From an uncultured Collinsella sp. (lineage in GTDB: Bacteria > Actinomycetota > Coriobacteriia > Coriobacteriales > Coriobacteriaceae), in NCBI GenBank assembly GCA_900541645.1, contig UQKQ01000008.1, positions 1 through 64,000 on the forward strand: DNA of 64,000 nt. The letters are read 5' to 3'. Position numbers and translations under genes: made by a program. The notes beneath the pieces were generated by a model. It saw only the letters and a list, made by a program, of their open reading frames with translations, was not told where the DNA came from and ran no database searches. Below are positions 29,354 through 37,663 of the stretch, piece after piece; position 1 is the stretch's first letter; each line of letters opens with the position of its first letter.

Positions 29354-30358
29354 CTACTCGGCCGTTACAGTGATGTTCTCTCGGTGCGCGCGGATAACAT
29401 CCCAGCTAAAGTGCTCGACCAGCCGCTCGGCAGAGCGCGGCGTGGTGTCCGGCGCGATGCCCGTTTGCCCGGCGAGCCAGCCCAGCAGCGCTTCGGGCGT
29501 GCCAAAGCGGGCGCGGAGTTCGCCCAGGTCCAGATCGCGATCTCGTTTGGAAAGGCGGCGGCCGTCCGGTGCCATGAGCAGCGGAATATGTGCGTAGTGC
29601 GGCGTGGGCAGTCCCAACAGGTGCTGCAGATAGATCTGGCGCGGCGTGGACCCCAGCAGGTCGCATCCGCGCACGACCTCGGTGACGCCCATGGCGGCGT
29701 CGTCGACCACCACGGCTAGCTGATAGGCAAACACGCCGTCGCTGCGGCGGACCAAAAAGTCGCCGCACTCGGTGGCGAGCGCCTCGCATTGGGCCCCGTA
29801 CGTGCGGTCCACAAATTCGATCACGTCGTCTGCGAGGTCGTCGACGGTGGGCACGCACAGACGTGTGGCCGGGGCGCGCAGGGCGCTGCGGCGGGCCACC
29901 TCCTCGGCCGAAAGACTTCGGCAGACACCACGGTAGATGGGCGTGCCGTCGCTCGCGTGCGGTGCACTCGCGGCGTGGAGCTCGGCGCGTGTGCAAAAGC
30001 AGGGATAGGTGAGGCCGGCGTCTTTCAGCCGGCGCAAGGCGCTCTCGTACAGGTCCAGGCGGTCGTGCTGGTAGTAGGGGCCTTCGTCCCACTCCAGCCC
30101 TAGCCAGGCCAGGTCGTCAATCAATTGGGCGGCAAATTCCGGGCGCTTGCAGCGATCGTCCAGGTCCTCAATGCGTAACACGATGCTGCCGTCCTGGCTG
30201 CGGGCCGAAAGCCATGCGCACAGGCAGCTGAACACGTTGCCCAGGTGCATGCGGCCCGAGGGCGACGGGGCAAAACGGCCCACGACAGGTGCGGGAGAGG
30301 GAGTCGTCGTCGGCGCGTCCGCGGCGGGCGTTGGTATGTTGCGTGTTTTGATATCCAT
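29354..30358 (-). CDS. gluQ: Glutamyl-Q tRNA(Asp) synthetase
   Basis: A truncated glutamyl-tRNA synthetase paralogue of 334 residues that attaches glutamate to the queuosine base of tRNA-Asp. It has the catalytic core only: GRFAPSPSGRMHLGNV (HIGH-equivalent), LRIEDLDDRCKR, a zinc site with Cys-Phe-Cys at YPCFCTRAEL and YRGVCR, and the KMSKS-equivalent GRRLSKRDRDLDL. There is no anticodon-binding domain. A short Pro/Thr-rich N-terminal extension precedes the core. The ATG chosen removes about 140 upstream codons that run through intergenic repeats. Confidence 0.93.
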   Translation of the reverse strand: MDIKTRNIPTPAADAPTTTPSPAPVVGRFAPSPSGRMHLGNVFSCLCAWLSARSQDGSIVLRIEDLDDRCKRPEFAAQLIDDLAWLGLEWDEGPYYQHDRLDLYESALRRLKDAGLTYPCFCTRAELHAASAPHASDGTPIYRGVCRSLSAEEVARRSALRAPATRLCVPTVDDLADDVIEFVDRTYGAQCEALATECGDFLVRRSDGVFAYQLAVVVDDAAMGVTEVVRGCDLLGSTPRQIYLQHLLGLPTPHYAHIPLLMAPDGRRLSKRDRDLDLGELRARFGTPEALLGWLAGQTGIAPDTTPRSAERLVEHFSWDVIRAHRENITVTAE

Positions 30359-30495
30359 GCGGACGAGTATAGCGCGGGGCACGGTAGGGAAGGCGTTTCC
30401 GTGGCTCGCAAGTTGGCGGCGCTGCGCATTGCGCACGGTGGGTCTGCGGCCCAACGTCTCGATCGCCGTACGCCGACTCGACCTTATGCACGACA

Positions 30496-30531
30496 GAAAC
30501 CCCGGCAGCTCTTCGCAACTGCCGGGGTTTC
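30496..30531. other. Strong hairpin in the gluQ / DUF2207 intergenic region
   Basis: A perfect 13-bp stem (GAAACCCCGGCAG and complement, 10-nt loop). No clear T run follows, so it may be a weak terminator or an RNA element. The surrounding 564-nt gap holds this hairpin and several GGGACGTTC-type repeat units; no gene is supported. Confidence 0.6.
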
Positions 30532-30705
30532 CGCGGAAAAGGGGGACATGATCCTCGAGCGAACGGGAAAGGGGCAACCGTTTTCGCTCAATTGGTTTAT
30601 GCCCCTCGACTGACGGCTCAATCAGCGCATGCCGCGCCCACACAAAGCCGCTACACCTGTGACGGAGCTGTGAAGTGGTATCTATCGTTGGCGCGGGACT
30701 CGGCC

Positions 30706-30805
30706 AAAGAACGTCCCAAACGACAAATTTGTTGCAGTCCGTCGGTTCAACCCAATGATCCGTTTTCCTCCGTCCCCAATAGATCATTAGGAACGTCCCT
30801 AAGTG
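30706..30805. repeat. Cluster of GGGACGTTC-type units
   Basis: AAGAACGTCCCAAACGAC at about 30706-30724 (minus orientation), a partial CGTCCCCAATAGA unit near 30771, and CATTAGGAACGTCCCTAAGTG at 30785-30805 match the units beside hisE and at 33.2 kb. Confidence 0.65.
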
Positions 30806-30922
30806 CCAGACTCGGGTGGGACTTTTGTCCCATTTGACGTTCCGTTGGCCCAGATATTCGTCATGTGTGTCCGCAAACGTGGGACAATGGCGATGTTGGT
30901 TTTACAGACAAAGGATGTGCCT

Positions 30923-32869
30923 ATGAACGCCCCCGTTGCCCAGCCCTGTCGGCAGCGCCGCCTGTTTGCGCGATTCGCTTCCGTCTGCGCACTCGTCGCG
31001 CTTGCGTTGTTGCTGCTGCCTGCCGCCGCGCACGCCGACGGCTACTCCATGAGCCAAACCTATATCGGTGCCACGGTCGAGGCCGATGGCTCGCTGACCG
31101 TTGTCGAGGGACGCCAGTTCGATTTCGACGATGACATTAACGGCGTGTATTGGGATATCAATACAGGCTCTAACCAGCAAGGCGGCTCGGTGGTCGTCAA
31201 TGTGCTGAGCGTCGAGGAAGACGACACTGCGTTTAACAAGGTCGACAGCGCAAACAAAGGCGACGACGGCGTTTACACGGTGGAGCAGTCCGACGACGGC
31301 GTAAAGATTAAGGTGTTCAGCCCTCACGAGAGCGGCGACAGCGCAATCTACTACGTGAGTTATTCCATGACCGGTGCGGTTATGAACTGGGCCGATACCG
31401 CCGAGCTCTACTGGAAATATGTGGGTGACGGCTGGTCTGCGGACTCCGATGACGTCGAGATGGAAGTCTACTTTGCAAATGCCGCTGCCGGGACGGCCGC
31501 CGTCAAGGGCGATAACTTCCGCGCATGGGGCCACGGCCCGCTGACGGGCGACGTGTCACTCGATGCGGACGAGCCCATGGTCACCTATACCATTCCCTGC
31601 GTGCATGAGGGAGAATTCGCCGAGGCACGCATCGCCTTCCCCAACGACTGGGTGCCGCAGCTCGCCGCCTCGAGCGAAGAGCGCATGTCGACGATTCTGA
31701 GCGAAGAGAAGGAATGGGCCGACGAGGCCAACGCTCGCCGTGAGCACGCGCGTGCGGTTGCCGGCGCGATTGCCGTGGTGTGTGTTGTCGTGGCGGTTGC
31801 CTATACCGGTGTGATCGTGATGCTTAAGCTGCGCAGGCCCAAGCCCAAGCCACTCTTCCAGGACGAGTACTTCCGCGATGTGCCCTCGGCCGACCATCCC
31901 GCGGTGCTTGCAGCTCTCATGAGCTGGAACGACGTGCCCGATCAGGCATATATCGCCACACTTATGAAGCTCACCGACGACCGCGTGATCAAGCTGGAAG
32001 AAGCGACCGAGACCAAGAAGAAGGGTCTGCTCCGTCGCGAAAAAGAGGAGCAGACGTATCGCATCACAGTGACCGACGAGGCCTGGAAGGCTGCCAAGAA
32101 GGACGGCATCGATCGCGACGTGCTCAAGGTCTTCTTTGCTGGCGTTAAGCCCGATAAGGACGGAGTCCGTTCGCGCACGTTTAGCGAGTTGGAGGAGTAC
32201 GCTAGCGAGCGCACCACATCTGTTGGCGACAAGCTCGAGGACTATCAGAGCACAGTTAAGGGCAAGCTGGAGGCGCGCGAGCTTATTGCATCGGATGGCA
32301 CTATCGCGATGGTGGCCGGCCTGGTTCTCGGCATCATCATTGTCTTTGGCATTCTGGGCTCTCTGTTCTATACCGACTTTGCGGATGCCAACGTCGGTGC
32401 CGCTATGATCTCGATCCCCGTTACGATCGTGGGCTTTGTCCTGAGCTGCACCTTCCGCCGTTACACGCCGGAGGGCGCCGAGGTGGCGGCTCGCTGCAAG
32501 GCGCTCAAGCATTGGCTCGAGGACTTTACGCGCCTGAAGGAGGCTATCCCCAGCGACCTAATCTTGTGGAACAAACTGCTGGTGATGGGCGTTGCCCTGG
32601 GCGTTTCGAAAGAAGTGCTGCGACAGCTGGCCGAGGCCGTGCCTGCGGATCTGCGCAACAGCGACGATTTCTACGACAACTACCCCTGCTACTGGTGGTA
32701 TTACCATCACTACGGCAACGAGTCTCCGCTCGATTCGTTCAACGAGGTGTATCACGAGACCATCCGCGAGCTGGCTTCGAGTTCCGATAGCTCGAGCGGC
32801 GGCAGCGGCGGCGGCTTTTCCGGTGGCGGCGGTGGCGGCGTCGGCGGAGGCGGCGGCGGAACGTTCTAG
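30923..32869 (+). CDS. DUF2207-type membrane protein with signal peptide
   Basis: A 648-residue exported membrane protein. A signal peptide (about 1-36, ending AAAHADG) is followed by an all-beta extracytoplasmic domain (about 40-255) starting YSMSQTYIGATVEADGSLTVVEGRQF, the usual opening of DUF2207 domains. A transmembrane helix (about 270-292) leads to a cytoplasmic winged-helix-like region, then two more helices (about 470-515) and a C-terminal tail of Ser and Gly ending in poly-Gly. Function is unknown; the family is common in actinobacteria and Firmicutes. Start chosen behind AAGGA, 7 nt away. Confidence 0.85.
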   Translation: MNAPVAQPCRQRRLFARFASVCALVALALLLLPAAAHADGYSMSQTYIGATVEADGSLTVVEGRQFDFDDDINGVYWDINTGSNQQGGSVVVNVLSVEEDDTAFNKVDSANKGDDGVYTVEQSDDGVKIKVFSPHESGDSAIYYVSYSMTGAVMNWADTAELYWKYVGDGWSADSDDVEMEVYFANAAAGTAAVKGDNFRAWGHGPLTGDVSLDADEPMVTYTIPCVHEGEFAEARIAFPNDWVPQLAASSEERMSTILSEEKEWADEANARREHARAVAGAIAVVCVVVAVAYTGVIVMLKLRRPKPKPLFQDEYFRDVPSADHPAVLAALMSWNDVPDQAYIATLMKLTDDRVIKLEEATETKKKGLLRREKEEQTYRITVTDEAWKAAKKDGIDRDVLKVFFAGVKPDKDGVRSRTFSELEEYASERTTSVGDKLEDYQSTVKGKLEARELIASDGTIAMVAGLVLGIIIVFGILGSLFYTDFADANVGAAMISIPVTIVGFVLSCTFRRYTPEGAEVAARCKALKHWLEDFTRLKEAIPSDLILWNKLLVMGVALGVSKEVLRQLAEAVPADLRNSDDFYDNYPCYWWYYHHYGNESPLDSFNEVYHETIRELASSSDSSSGGSGGGFSGGGGGGVGGGGGGTF

Positions 32870-32943
32870 CGAGCGCTTGCTTTGGGGTGGATCTTTCTGG
32901 GCGGTTGCCAGGGAAGATTCATCCCATTTTTGTGCATCGAAAC

Positions 32944-33016
32944 GGGTCAAACTTTCCGCTGCGGACCTTCGCGCAAGGGACAGTGGACAAAAAATGCCAA
33001 ATATGAGTACTGTTGC
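32944..33016 (+). repeat. Repeat remnants: ACTTTCCGCTG unit and first TGAGTACTGT unit
   Basis: GGGTCAAACTTTCCGC at 32944-32959 (followed by TGCGGACCT) resembles the cluster at 3820-3840. Just after it, a unit with GGACAAAAAATGCC and AAATATGAGTACTGTTGC (about 32985-33016) is the left partner of the inverted copy at 33160-33211. Confidence 0.7.
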
Positions 33017-33048
33017 TGCGTTGGTCACATATGTTTGCACATAATAAT

Positions 33049-33088
33049 GGGCTCCTAATGAGAGTACTTCTCGTTAGGAGCCCATTTT
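33049..33088 (+). terminator. Terminator-like hairpin inside AT-rich element
   Basis: GGGCTCCTAA pairs with TTAGGAGCCC across a 15-nt loop, then ATTTTATT. It lies between the two inverted TGAGTACTGT units. Confidence 0.75.
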
Positions 33089-33159
33089 ATTGAACATTTG
33101 GGGAGTTATGTCAGCTCGTGCAGCTGGTCGTCATGCCTATAAGCATCAAAAATGCCCCA

Positions 33160-33211
33160 AATCGCTGCTACTAAAAAGGTAACAGTACTCATATTTGATG
33201 TTTTTTGACCA
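33160..33211 (-). repeat. TGAGTACTGT unit, inverted copy (also at 53985-54034)
   Basis: Thirty-eight consecutive bases (33160-33197) are identical to 53985-54022, containing CTACTAAAAAGGTAACAGTA and CTCATATTTG, followed by a T run and GACCA. Confidence 0.88.
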
Positions 33212-33235
33212 GGGCTATCTACAAACCCCCTAGGC

Positions 33236-33307
33236 CACTCATTGGGGACAGACTTAAATGACTAGTTGTTGGGGATCAGTCATTGGGGACGTTCTTAAAT
33301 GACCAGG
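33236..33307. repeat. Tandem pair of GGGGAC..CTTAAATGAC units
   Basis: Two units 41 nt apart: CATTGGGGACAGACTTAAAT then GACTAGT, and CATTGGGGACGTTCTTAAAT then GACCAGG. Each has short inverted ends (TCATT/AATGA). Confidence 0.82.
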
Positions 33308-33321
33308 TGTGGCTGCTTGGG

Positions 33322-33963
33322 CTAGGCTGTTAGGTCGAGTTCGTAGAGAAAGCTTTCACGCGGCATGTCGTGACGACGCTCTTCGCGGTTGGCGCGGTGC
33401 GTGGCCGTGCGCTTAAAGCCGTGCAGCTCGTAGAACTTCCACGAGCAGTTGGAGTCGGTGTACAGGTGCGCCCTTGTCGCCCCGCGCGAGGAAAGGTACG
33501 AGACAGCGGCATCGAGCAACACCGAGCCAACGCCCAGGCCATGGACATCGGGATCGACGGCGAGCAGCGTGACTTCGTTGTCGTGCGGCAATGGGCTGCT
33601 CTCGAGCAGGCGGTTGTTGGTTCGGATGGTTGCGCGCACAAACGAGAGATACTCGGCGCAGGCATCGGGCTCCAGTTCGCGCATCTGCGACAGCAACGCG
33701 CGTTCGGTATCCATCCAATGCTCGTTGATAGTGACGCCGGGGCTCTGTCCTGCGCGTGCAAGCGCAATGCCGCGCGCCTCGCCGTCAATTACCGCAACCT
33801 GCGAAAACGTCGAGGACGAAAGGCAATAGGCGAGGTCGCATGCGGCCTCAAGGCGGTTGTACTCATCGTTATCCGAATTGTTATGCCAAAGCTGCTGCAG
33901 AATCAGCGCGATGGCGTCAAAGTCTTCAGTATCAAACGGTCGGTAGAGAACCCGCGAGACCAT
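33322..33963 (-). CDS. GNAT-family N-acetyltransferase
   Basis: A 213-residue acetyltransferase. The acetyl-CoA-binding region is clear: LLAVDPDVHGLGVGSVLLDAAVSYLSSRGATRAHL with the Q/RxxGxG/A-like loop, then YTDSNCSWKFYELHGFKR, the usual C-terminal motif B. The N-terminal part (LYRPFDTEDFDAIALILQQLWH) resembles RimI-like acetyltransferases. The substrate is unknown. The start follows AAAGAGG. It is a single gene between intergenic repeats on one side and the divergent purH promoter on the other. Confidence 0.88.
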   Translation of the reverse strand: MVSRVLYRPFDTEDFDAIALILQQLWHNNSDNDEYNRLEAACDLAYCLSSSTFSQVAVIDGEARGIALARAGQSPGVTINEHWMDTERALLSQMRELEPDACAEYLSFVRATIRTNNRLLESSPLPHDNEVTLLAVDPDVHGLGVGSVLLDAAVSYLSSRGATRAHLYTDSNCSWKFYELHGFKRTATHRANREERRHDMPRESFLYELDLTA

Positions 33964-34240
33964 GGTGCCTCTTTCTTTTGCGGATGCATATCGAGCACAG
34001 TTCTACCACGCCATTGGCATCTAATTATGGTGCCCCTGTGTTCCATCAACTCACCGTGCTCAGCGGCGCCTCTGCAACCCCCGCTCGCAAACTTTTTCTG
34101 CACAGCCGTGCGTTGCGGGGTGCAACGTCGCGCTCGATGCGCTACATTGAATCAGTATTTTCAATGCCGCTGCGCGAGCGCTGCAGATCGACGTATCACC
34201 GACTCACAGAGCACGGCGGCGTACCAGACAGGAGGACTGC

Positions 34241-35848
34241 ATGGGATCTGATGTGAAGATCGCACGCGCGTTGATCTCGGTTACCGATAAAACGGGTGTC
34301 GTCGATTTCGCACGGACGTTGGTCGATGACTTTGGCGTCGAGATCATCTCTACGGGCGGCACGGCTCGTGCCATCGAGGACGCGGGCGTTCCCGTAACCC
34401 CCATCGAGGAGTTCACGGGCTATCCCGAGATGATGGACGGCCGCGTTAAGACCCTGCACCCCAAGGTTCACGGCGCGCTGCTGGCCCGCCGCGATTCCGA
34501 GCAGCACATGCAGGAGGCCGCTCAGCACGGCATTAAGCTGATCGACCTGGTCGTCGTCAACCTGTACGAGTTCGAGAAGACCGTTGCCAACCCCGAGGTC
34601 ACCTTCGCGGATGCCATCGAGCACATCGACATCGGCGGTCCCTCCATGCTGCGCTCTGCTGCCAAGAACGCCACGAGCGTTACCGTCATCTCCGATCCGG
34701 CCGACTACGACGCCGTCCTGGCCGAGATGCACGAGACCGGCGGTTGCACCACGCTTTCCACCCGTCGTCGCCTGCAGGTGAAGGTCTACCAGACCACCGC
34801 CGCCTACGACACGGCTATCTCCCGTTGGCTTGCCGCCCAGGCAAGTGACGTGGCGGATACCTCTGCCAAGCTCGAGATTTCGCTGGAGAAGGTCGACGAC
34901 CTGCGCTATGGCGAGAATCCTCAGCAGAAGGCTACGGTCTACCGCTTTGCCGAGGGTTGCGAGAACACCGCGAGCTCGCAGTTTCCGCTCGTGGGCTCCG
35001 AGCAGATCCAGGGCAAGCCGCTCAGCTACAATAACTATCTGGATGCCGATGCCGCTTGGAACCTGGTCCGCGAGTTCGACGAGCCTGCCTGCGTGATCCT
35101 CAAACACCAGAACCCCTGCGGCTCCGCCGTTGCCGAGGACATTACGTCCGCTTACGACCGCGCCTTCGCCTGCGATCCCAAGAGCGCCTTCGGCGGCATC
35201 ATCGCCTGCAACCGCGAGGTTCCCTTTGAGCTGGTTGAGCATTTTGCCGATCAGAACAAGCAGTTTGTCGAGGTCATCATCGCCCCGAGCTACACTGCCG
35301 AGGCGCTCGAGCGCATGGCCAAGCGCCCCAACCTGCGCGTGCTGGCTACCGGCGGCGTGGACCACGGCGCCCAGGTGGAACTGCGCTCCATCGACGGCGG
35401 CATGCTGGTGCAGGAGGTCGACCACGTGACCGAGGACCCCGCGACCTTTACGTTCCCCACCGACCGCAAGCCCACCGATGCCGAGATGGCTGAGCTCGAG
35501 TTTGCCTGGAAGGTCTGCAAGGGCGTCAAGTCCAACGCCATCCTGGTCTCCAAGGGCAAGGCCGGCATTGGCATGGGCCCCGGTCAGCCCAACCGCGTTG
35601 ACTCTGCGCTGCTTGCCTGCGAGCGCGCCGAGGACTTCTGCGAGCGCGAGGGCGTGGAGAAGGGCGGCTTTGCCTGCGCAAGCGACGCGTTCTTCCCGTT
35701 CCGCGACAACGTCGACGTGCTTGCCGCACACGGCGTGACCTGCATCATCCAGCCCGGCGGCTCCAAGCGCGATGACGAGAGCATCCAGGCCTGCAACGAG
35801 CATGGTATTGCGATGGTCTTCACCGGAGCTAGGCATTTTAGGCACTAG
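34241..35848 (+). CDS. purH: Bifunctional AICAR transformylase / IMP cyclohydrolase
   Basis: Last two steps of de novo purine synthesis. The N-terminal IMP cyclohydrolase domain (about 1-200) shows ALISVTDKTGVVDFA, IISTGGTARAIEDAG, MMDGRVKTLHPKVHG and DIGGPSMLRSAAKN. The C-terminal transformylase domain has LRYGENPQQKA, CVILKHQNPCG with the catalytic Lys-His, KSAFGGIIACNR, and near the end GGFACASDAFFPFRDN and IQPGGSKRDDE. Length 535 is normal. AICAR, a by-product of HisF/HisH in the same window, is its substrate. A large hairpin repeat and terminator lie just downstream. Confidence 0.98.
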   Translation: MGSDVKIARALISVTDKTGVVDFARTLVDDFGVEIISTGGTARAIEDAGVPVTPIEEFTGYPEMMDGRVKTLHPKVHGALLARRDSEQHMQEAAQHGIKLIDLVVVNLYEFEKTVANPEVTFADAIEHIDIGGPSMLRSAAKNATSVTVISDPADYDAVLAEMHETGGCTTLSTRRRLQVKVYQTTAAYDTAISRWLAAQASDVADTSAKLEISLEKVDDLRYGENPQQKATVYRFAEGCENTASSQFPLVGSEQIQGKPLSYNNYLDADAAWNLVREFDEPACVILKHQNPCGSAVAEDITSAYDRAFACDPKSAFGGIIACNREVPFELVEHFADQNKQFVEVIIAPSYTAEALERMAKRPNLRVLATGGVDHGAQVELRSIDGGMLVQEVDHVTEDPATFTFPTDRKPTDAEMAELEFAWKVCKGVKSNAILVSKGKAGIGMGPGQPNRVDSALLACERAEDFCEREGVEKGGFACASDAFFPFRDNVDVLAAHGVTCIIQPGGSKRDDESIQACNEHGIAMVFTGARHFRH

Positions 35849-35856
35849 AGGCTTTC

Positions 35857-35950
35857 CCAAGCACCCGACCTTGCCCCTCAAACCGTCGCTTGCGTACATT
35901 TAGTACGCGGCGCTCCTCTTTCGGGGCAATCTCGGGCACTTGGAAAACCC
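35857..35950. repeat. Large hairpin repeat, copy B (pairs with 11321-11412)
   Basis: TTGCCCC pairs with GGGGCAA outside and GCGTAC with GTACGC around an ATTTA loop; CTCAAACCGTCGCT and CGCTCCTCTTTCG between the arms match copy A. The outer-arm change from TTGCCGC to TTGCCCC is compensated on the other arm, a sign that the fold is selected or gene-converted. Confidence 0.85.
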
Positions 35951-35978
35951 TTAATGGGATGTTTCTCTATCCCATTAA
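35951..35978. other. Perfect AT-rich hairpin
   Basis: TTAATGGGAT pairs with ATCCCATTAA, 8-nt loop (GTTTCTCT). It immediately follows the large hairpin repeat downstream of purH. Confidence 0.7.
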
Positions 35979-36020
35979 ACTGTTCGGTCGCCTGACCATA
36001 TCGTCAAAATAATCTCTGCA

Positions 36021-36055
36021 AAAGACGGTCGCTCCGTTTGGAGGGCCGTCTTTTT
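36021..36055 (+). terminator. Intrinsic terminator downstream of purH
   Basis: AAGACGGTCGCTCC and GGAGGGCCGTCTT form a stem with a GTTT loop and a run of T. It ends the purH transcript just before the next gene. Confidence 0.82.
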
Positions 36056-36071
36056 GGTATAAGAGGACGGA

Positions 36072-36803
36072 ATGACTAACACGAAAGGTACAACCATGCC
36101 CCAGATTGATGATGCAGAGCTGTTTGGCAATGCCGAGGACCAGCGTGCGTACGAGGACTTTTGCGCCAATCAGGAGGCGGTCGAGAAGTTTACGCTCGAC
36201 AAGCCCGCGCTTATCTGCCGTTGGCGCATGTCCAACAAAAAGGTGCCCATGCTCAACCGTCACATTCGCGCGCTGTCCGAGCGCTTGGTGCAGGGCGAGC
36301 CGCTTACCCATAACATGCTCAGCTGGGCCAAGCAGCACGTTGAGTGGTCGCTTGCCGAGGGCGATTACACCGCGCACGACGGCGTGCTCATGCTGGTGAT
36401 CGACGTTAACGGCAATGCCGCCATGACGGTGGGTGAGTACGAGCCGCTGGCCGATACTTCGGCCAAGGCGCTGCGTGCCCGCTCCGCCGAGGCCCGCTCC
36501 GAGGCCGACGAAACCGGCGTGGCGCCCGAGCTGCTCGCTGCCGTCAACAACGGCGAGCTGGCCTTTGTGGCGCCGGCGGACGAGTGCCTGTGTGGCACGG
36601 CGACGCTCATAGAGCAGCTGGCCCAGACCAAGGGCATCCCGGTCACGCGCGTAGACATTCCCGCACAGCTCAAGGGCGCCTTGTTCCTGGTAAGCGACGA
36701 GCACGGCGTGGTGCCTGCCACCGACGCCGACGCCGCCGAGTCTGATGCCGCGACGGTCGCCTTCTTTGCCGACGGCTACGAAAAGCTTCGCGCCCGCCGC
36801 TAA
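36072..36803 (+). CDS. Conserved-type hypothetical protein
   Basis: A 243-residue soluble protein that I do not recognise. The N-terminal 60 residues are acidic and helical; the centre (KPALICRWRMSNKKVPMLNRHIRALSERL, LTHNMLSWAKQHVEWSL, then DGVLMLVIDVNGNAAMTVGEYEPL) looks like a compact alpha/beta domain; the C-terminal half includes AFVAPADECLCGTATLIEQLAQTKGI, which resembles aminotransferase-independent branched-chain lyase patterns only loosely. Two starts are plausible, this one and an ATG 24 nt later behind GAAAGG. No signal peptide or membrane segment. Position after the purH terminator suggests its own promoter. Confidence 0.7.
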   Translation: MTNTKGTTMPQIDDAELFGNAEDQRAYEDFCANQEAVEKFTLDKPALICRWRMSNKKVPMLNRHIRALSERLVQGEPLTHNMLSWAKQHVEWSLAEGDYTAHDGVLMLVIDVNGNAAMTVGEYEPLADTSAKALRARSAEARSEADETGVAPELLAAVNNGELAFVAPADECLCGTATLIEQLAQTKGIPVTRVDIPAQLKGALFLVSDEHGVVPATDADAAESDAATVAFFADGYEKLRARR

Positions 36804-36982
36804 ATGATTATTCTGGGACGGGGATTAAAGAATCATTTTGGTTCCCGTCACCGCTGCGAGTGCGAGGCGGACAAAACGCCCCCGCTCGCGAACAGTTCTG
36901 TCACCTTGGCGACGTGCGTGGCGCGCACCTGCAGTTTCGCAGCCATAATGGTGGCAAGACAACCAAGAGGGGAGCGGAATCC

Positions 36983-37654
36983 ATGGCGCTAATCTATATC
37001 GTTGAGGACGACGAGCCCATTCGTCGTGAGCTTGTCGACATCCTTGCCCGCGCCGGGTTTGAAATCGAGGCCTGCGAATCGTTCGAGCATGTCTCGCGCG
37101 ATATTCTCGCCGCCGCGCCCGACCTGGTGCTGCTCGACCTCACGCTTCCCGTCAAGGACGGCCAGCATATCTGCCACGAGGTTCGCCGCGAATCCGAGGT
37201 CCCCATCATCGTCCTCACCTCGCGCACGACCGAGATCGACGAGGTCATGGCCATGACGCTCGGCGCGGACGACTTTGTTCCCAAGCCCTATAGCGCGCGC
37301 GTGCTCGTGGCGCGCATCAACGCACTGCTGCGTCGCACCGCGGCGTCAGGCGAGCGCAGCACGCTCGTCCACAAGGGGCTGGAGCTCGACCTCGCCCGCT
37401 CTATGGTCACCAACACGGCGACCGGCGACAGCACCGAGCTCACCAAAAATGAGCTGCGCATTCTCTCGCTGCTCCTGAGCCGCGCGGGCAAGATCGTCTC
37501 GCGCTCGGCCATCATGCAGGACCTGTGGGACTCCGACGCCTTCGTGGACGACAATACGCTCACCGTCAACATCAACCGCCTGCGCACCACGCTCGAAAAA
37601 ATCGGCATCAAGGGGTATTTGACGACGCATCGCGGCCAAGGCTATTCGGTCTAG
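36983..37654 (+). CDS. OmpR-family response regulator, BceR-like
   Basis: A 223-residue regulator with receiver domain (VEDDEP, phospho-acceptor Asp52 in LLDLTLP, VLTSRT, FVPKPYSARVL) and winged-helix domain (LTKNELRILSLLL, DSDAFVDDNTLTVNINRLRTTL, GYLTTHRGQGYSV). The NNTLTVNINRLR type of recognition segment and the length match the BceR/GraR group that answers cell-wall antibiotics. The ATG follows GAGGGGAG. The kinase gene starts 9 nt after the stop. No BceAB-type transporter is adjacent. Confidence 0.9.
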   Translation: MALIYIVEDDEPIRRELVDILARAGFEIEACESFEHVSRDILAAAPDLVLLDLTLPVKDGQHICHEVRRESEVPIIVLTSRTTEIDEVMAMTLGADDFVPKPYSARVLVARINALLRRTAASGERSTLVHKGLELDLARSMVTNTATGDSTELTKNELRILSLLLSRAGKIVSRSAIMQDLWDSDAFVDDNTLTVNINRLRTTLEKIGIKGYLTTHRGQGYSV

Positions 37655-37663
37655 GGGCCGGCT

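Noticed and set aside
33964..34240. A purine riboswitch upstream of purH
   Set aside because: I could not find the conserved purine-aptamer junction or a terminator in this 277-nt gap; it appears to be ordinary promoter DNA.
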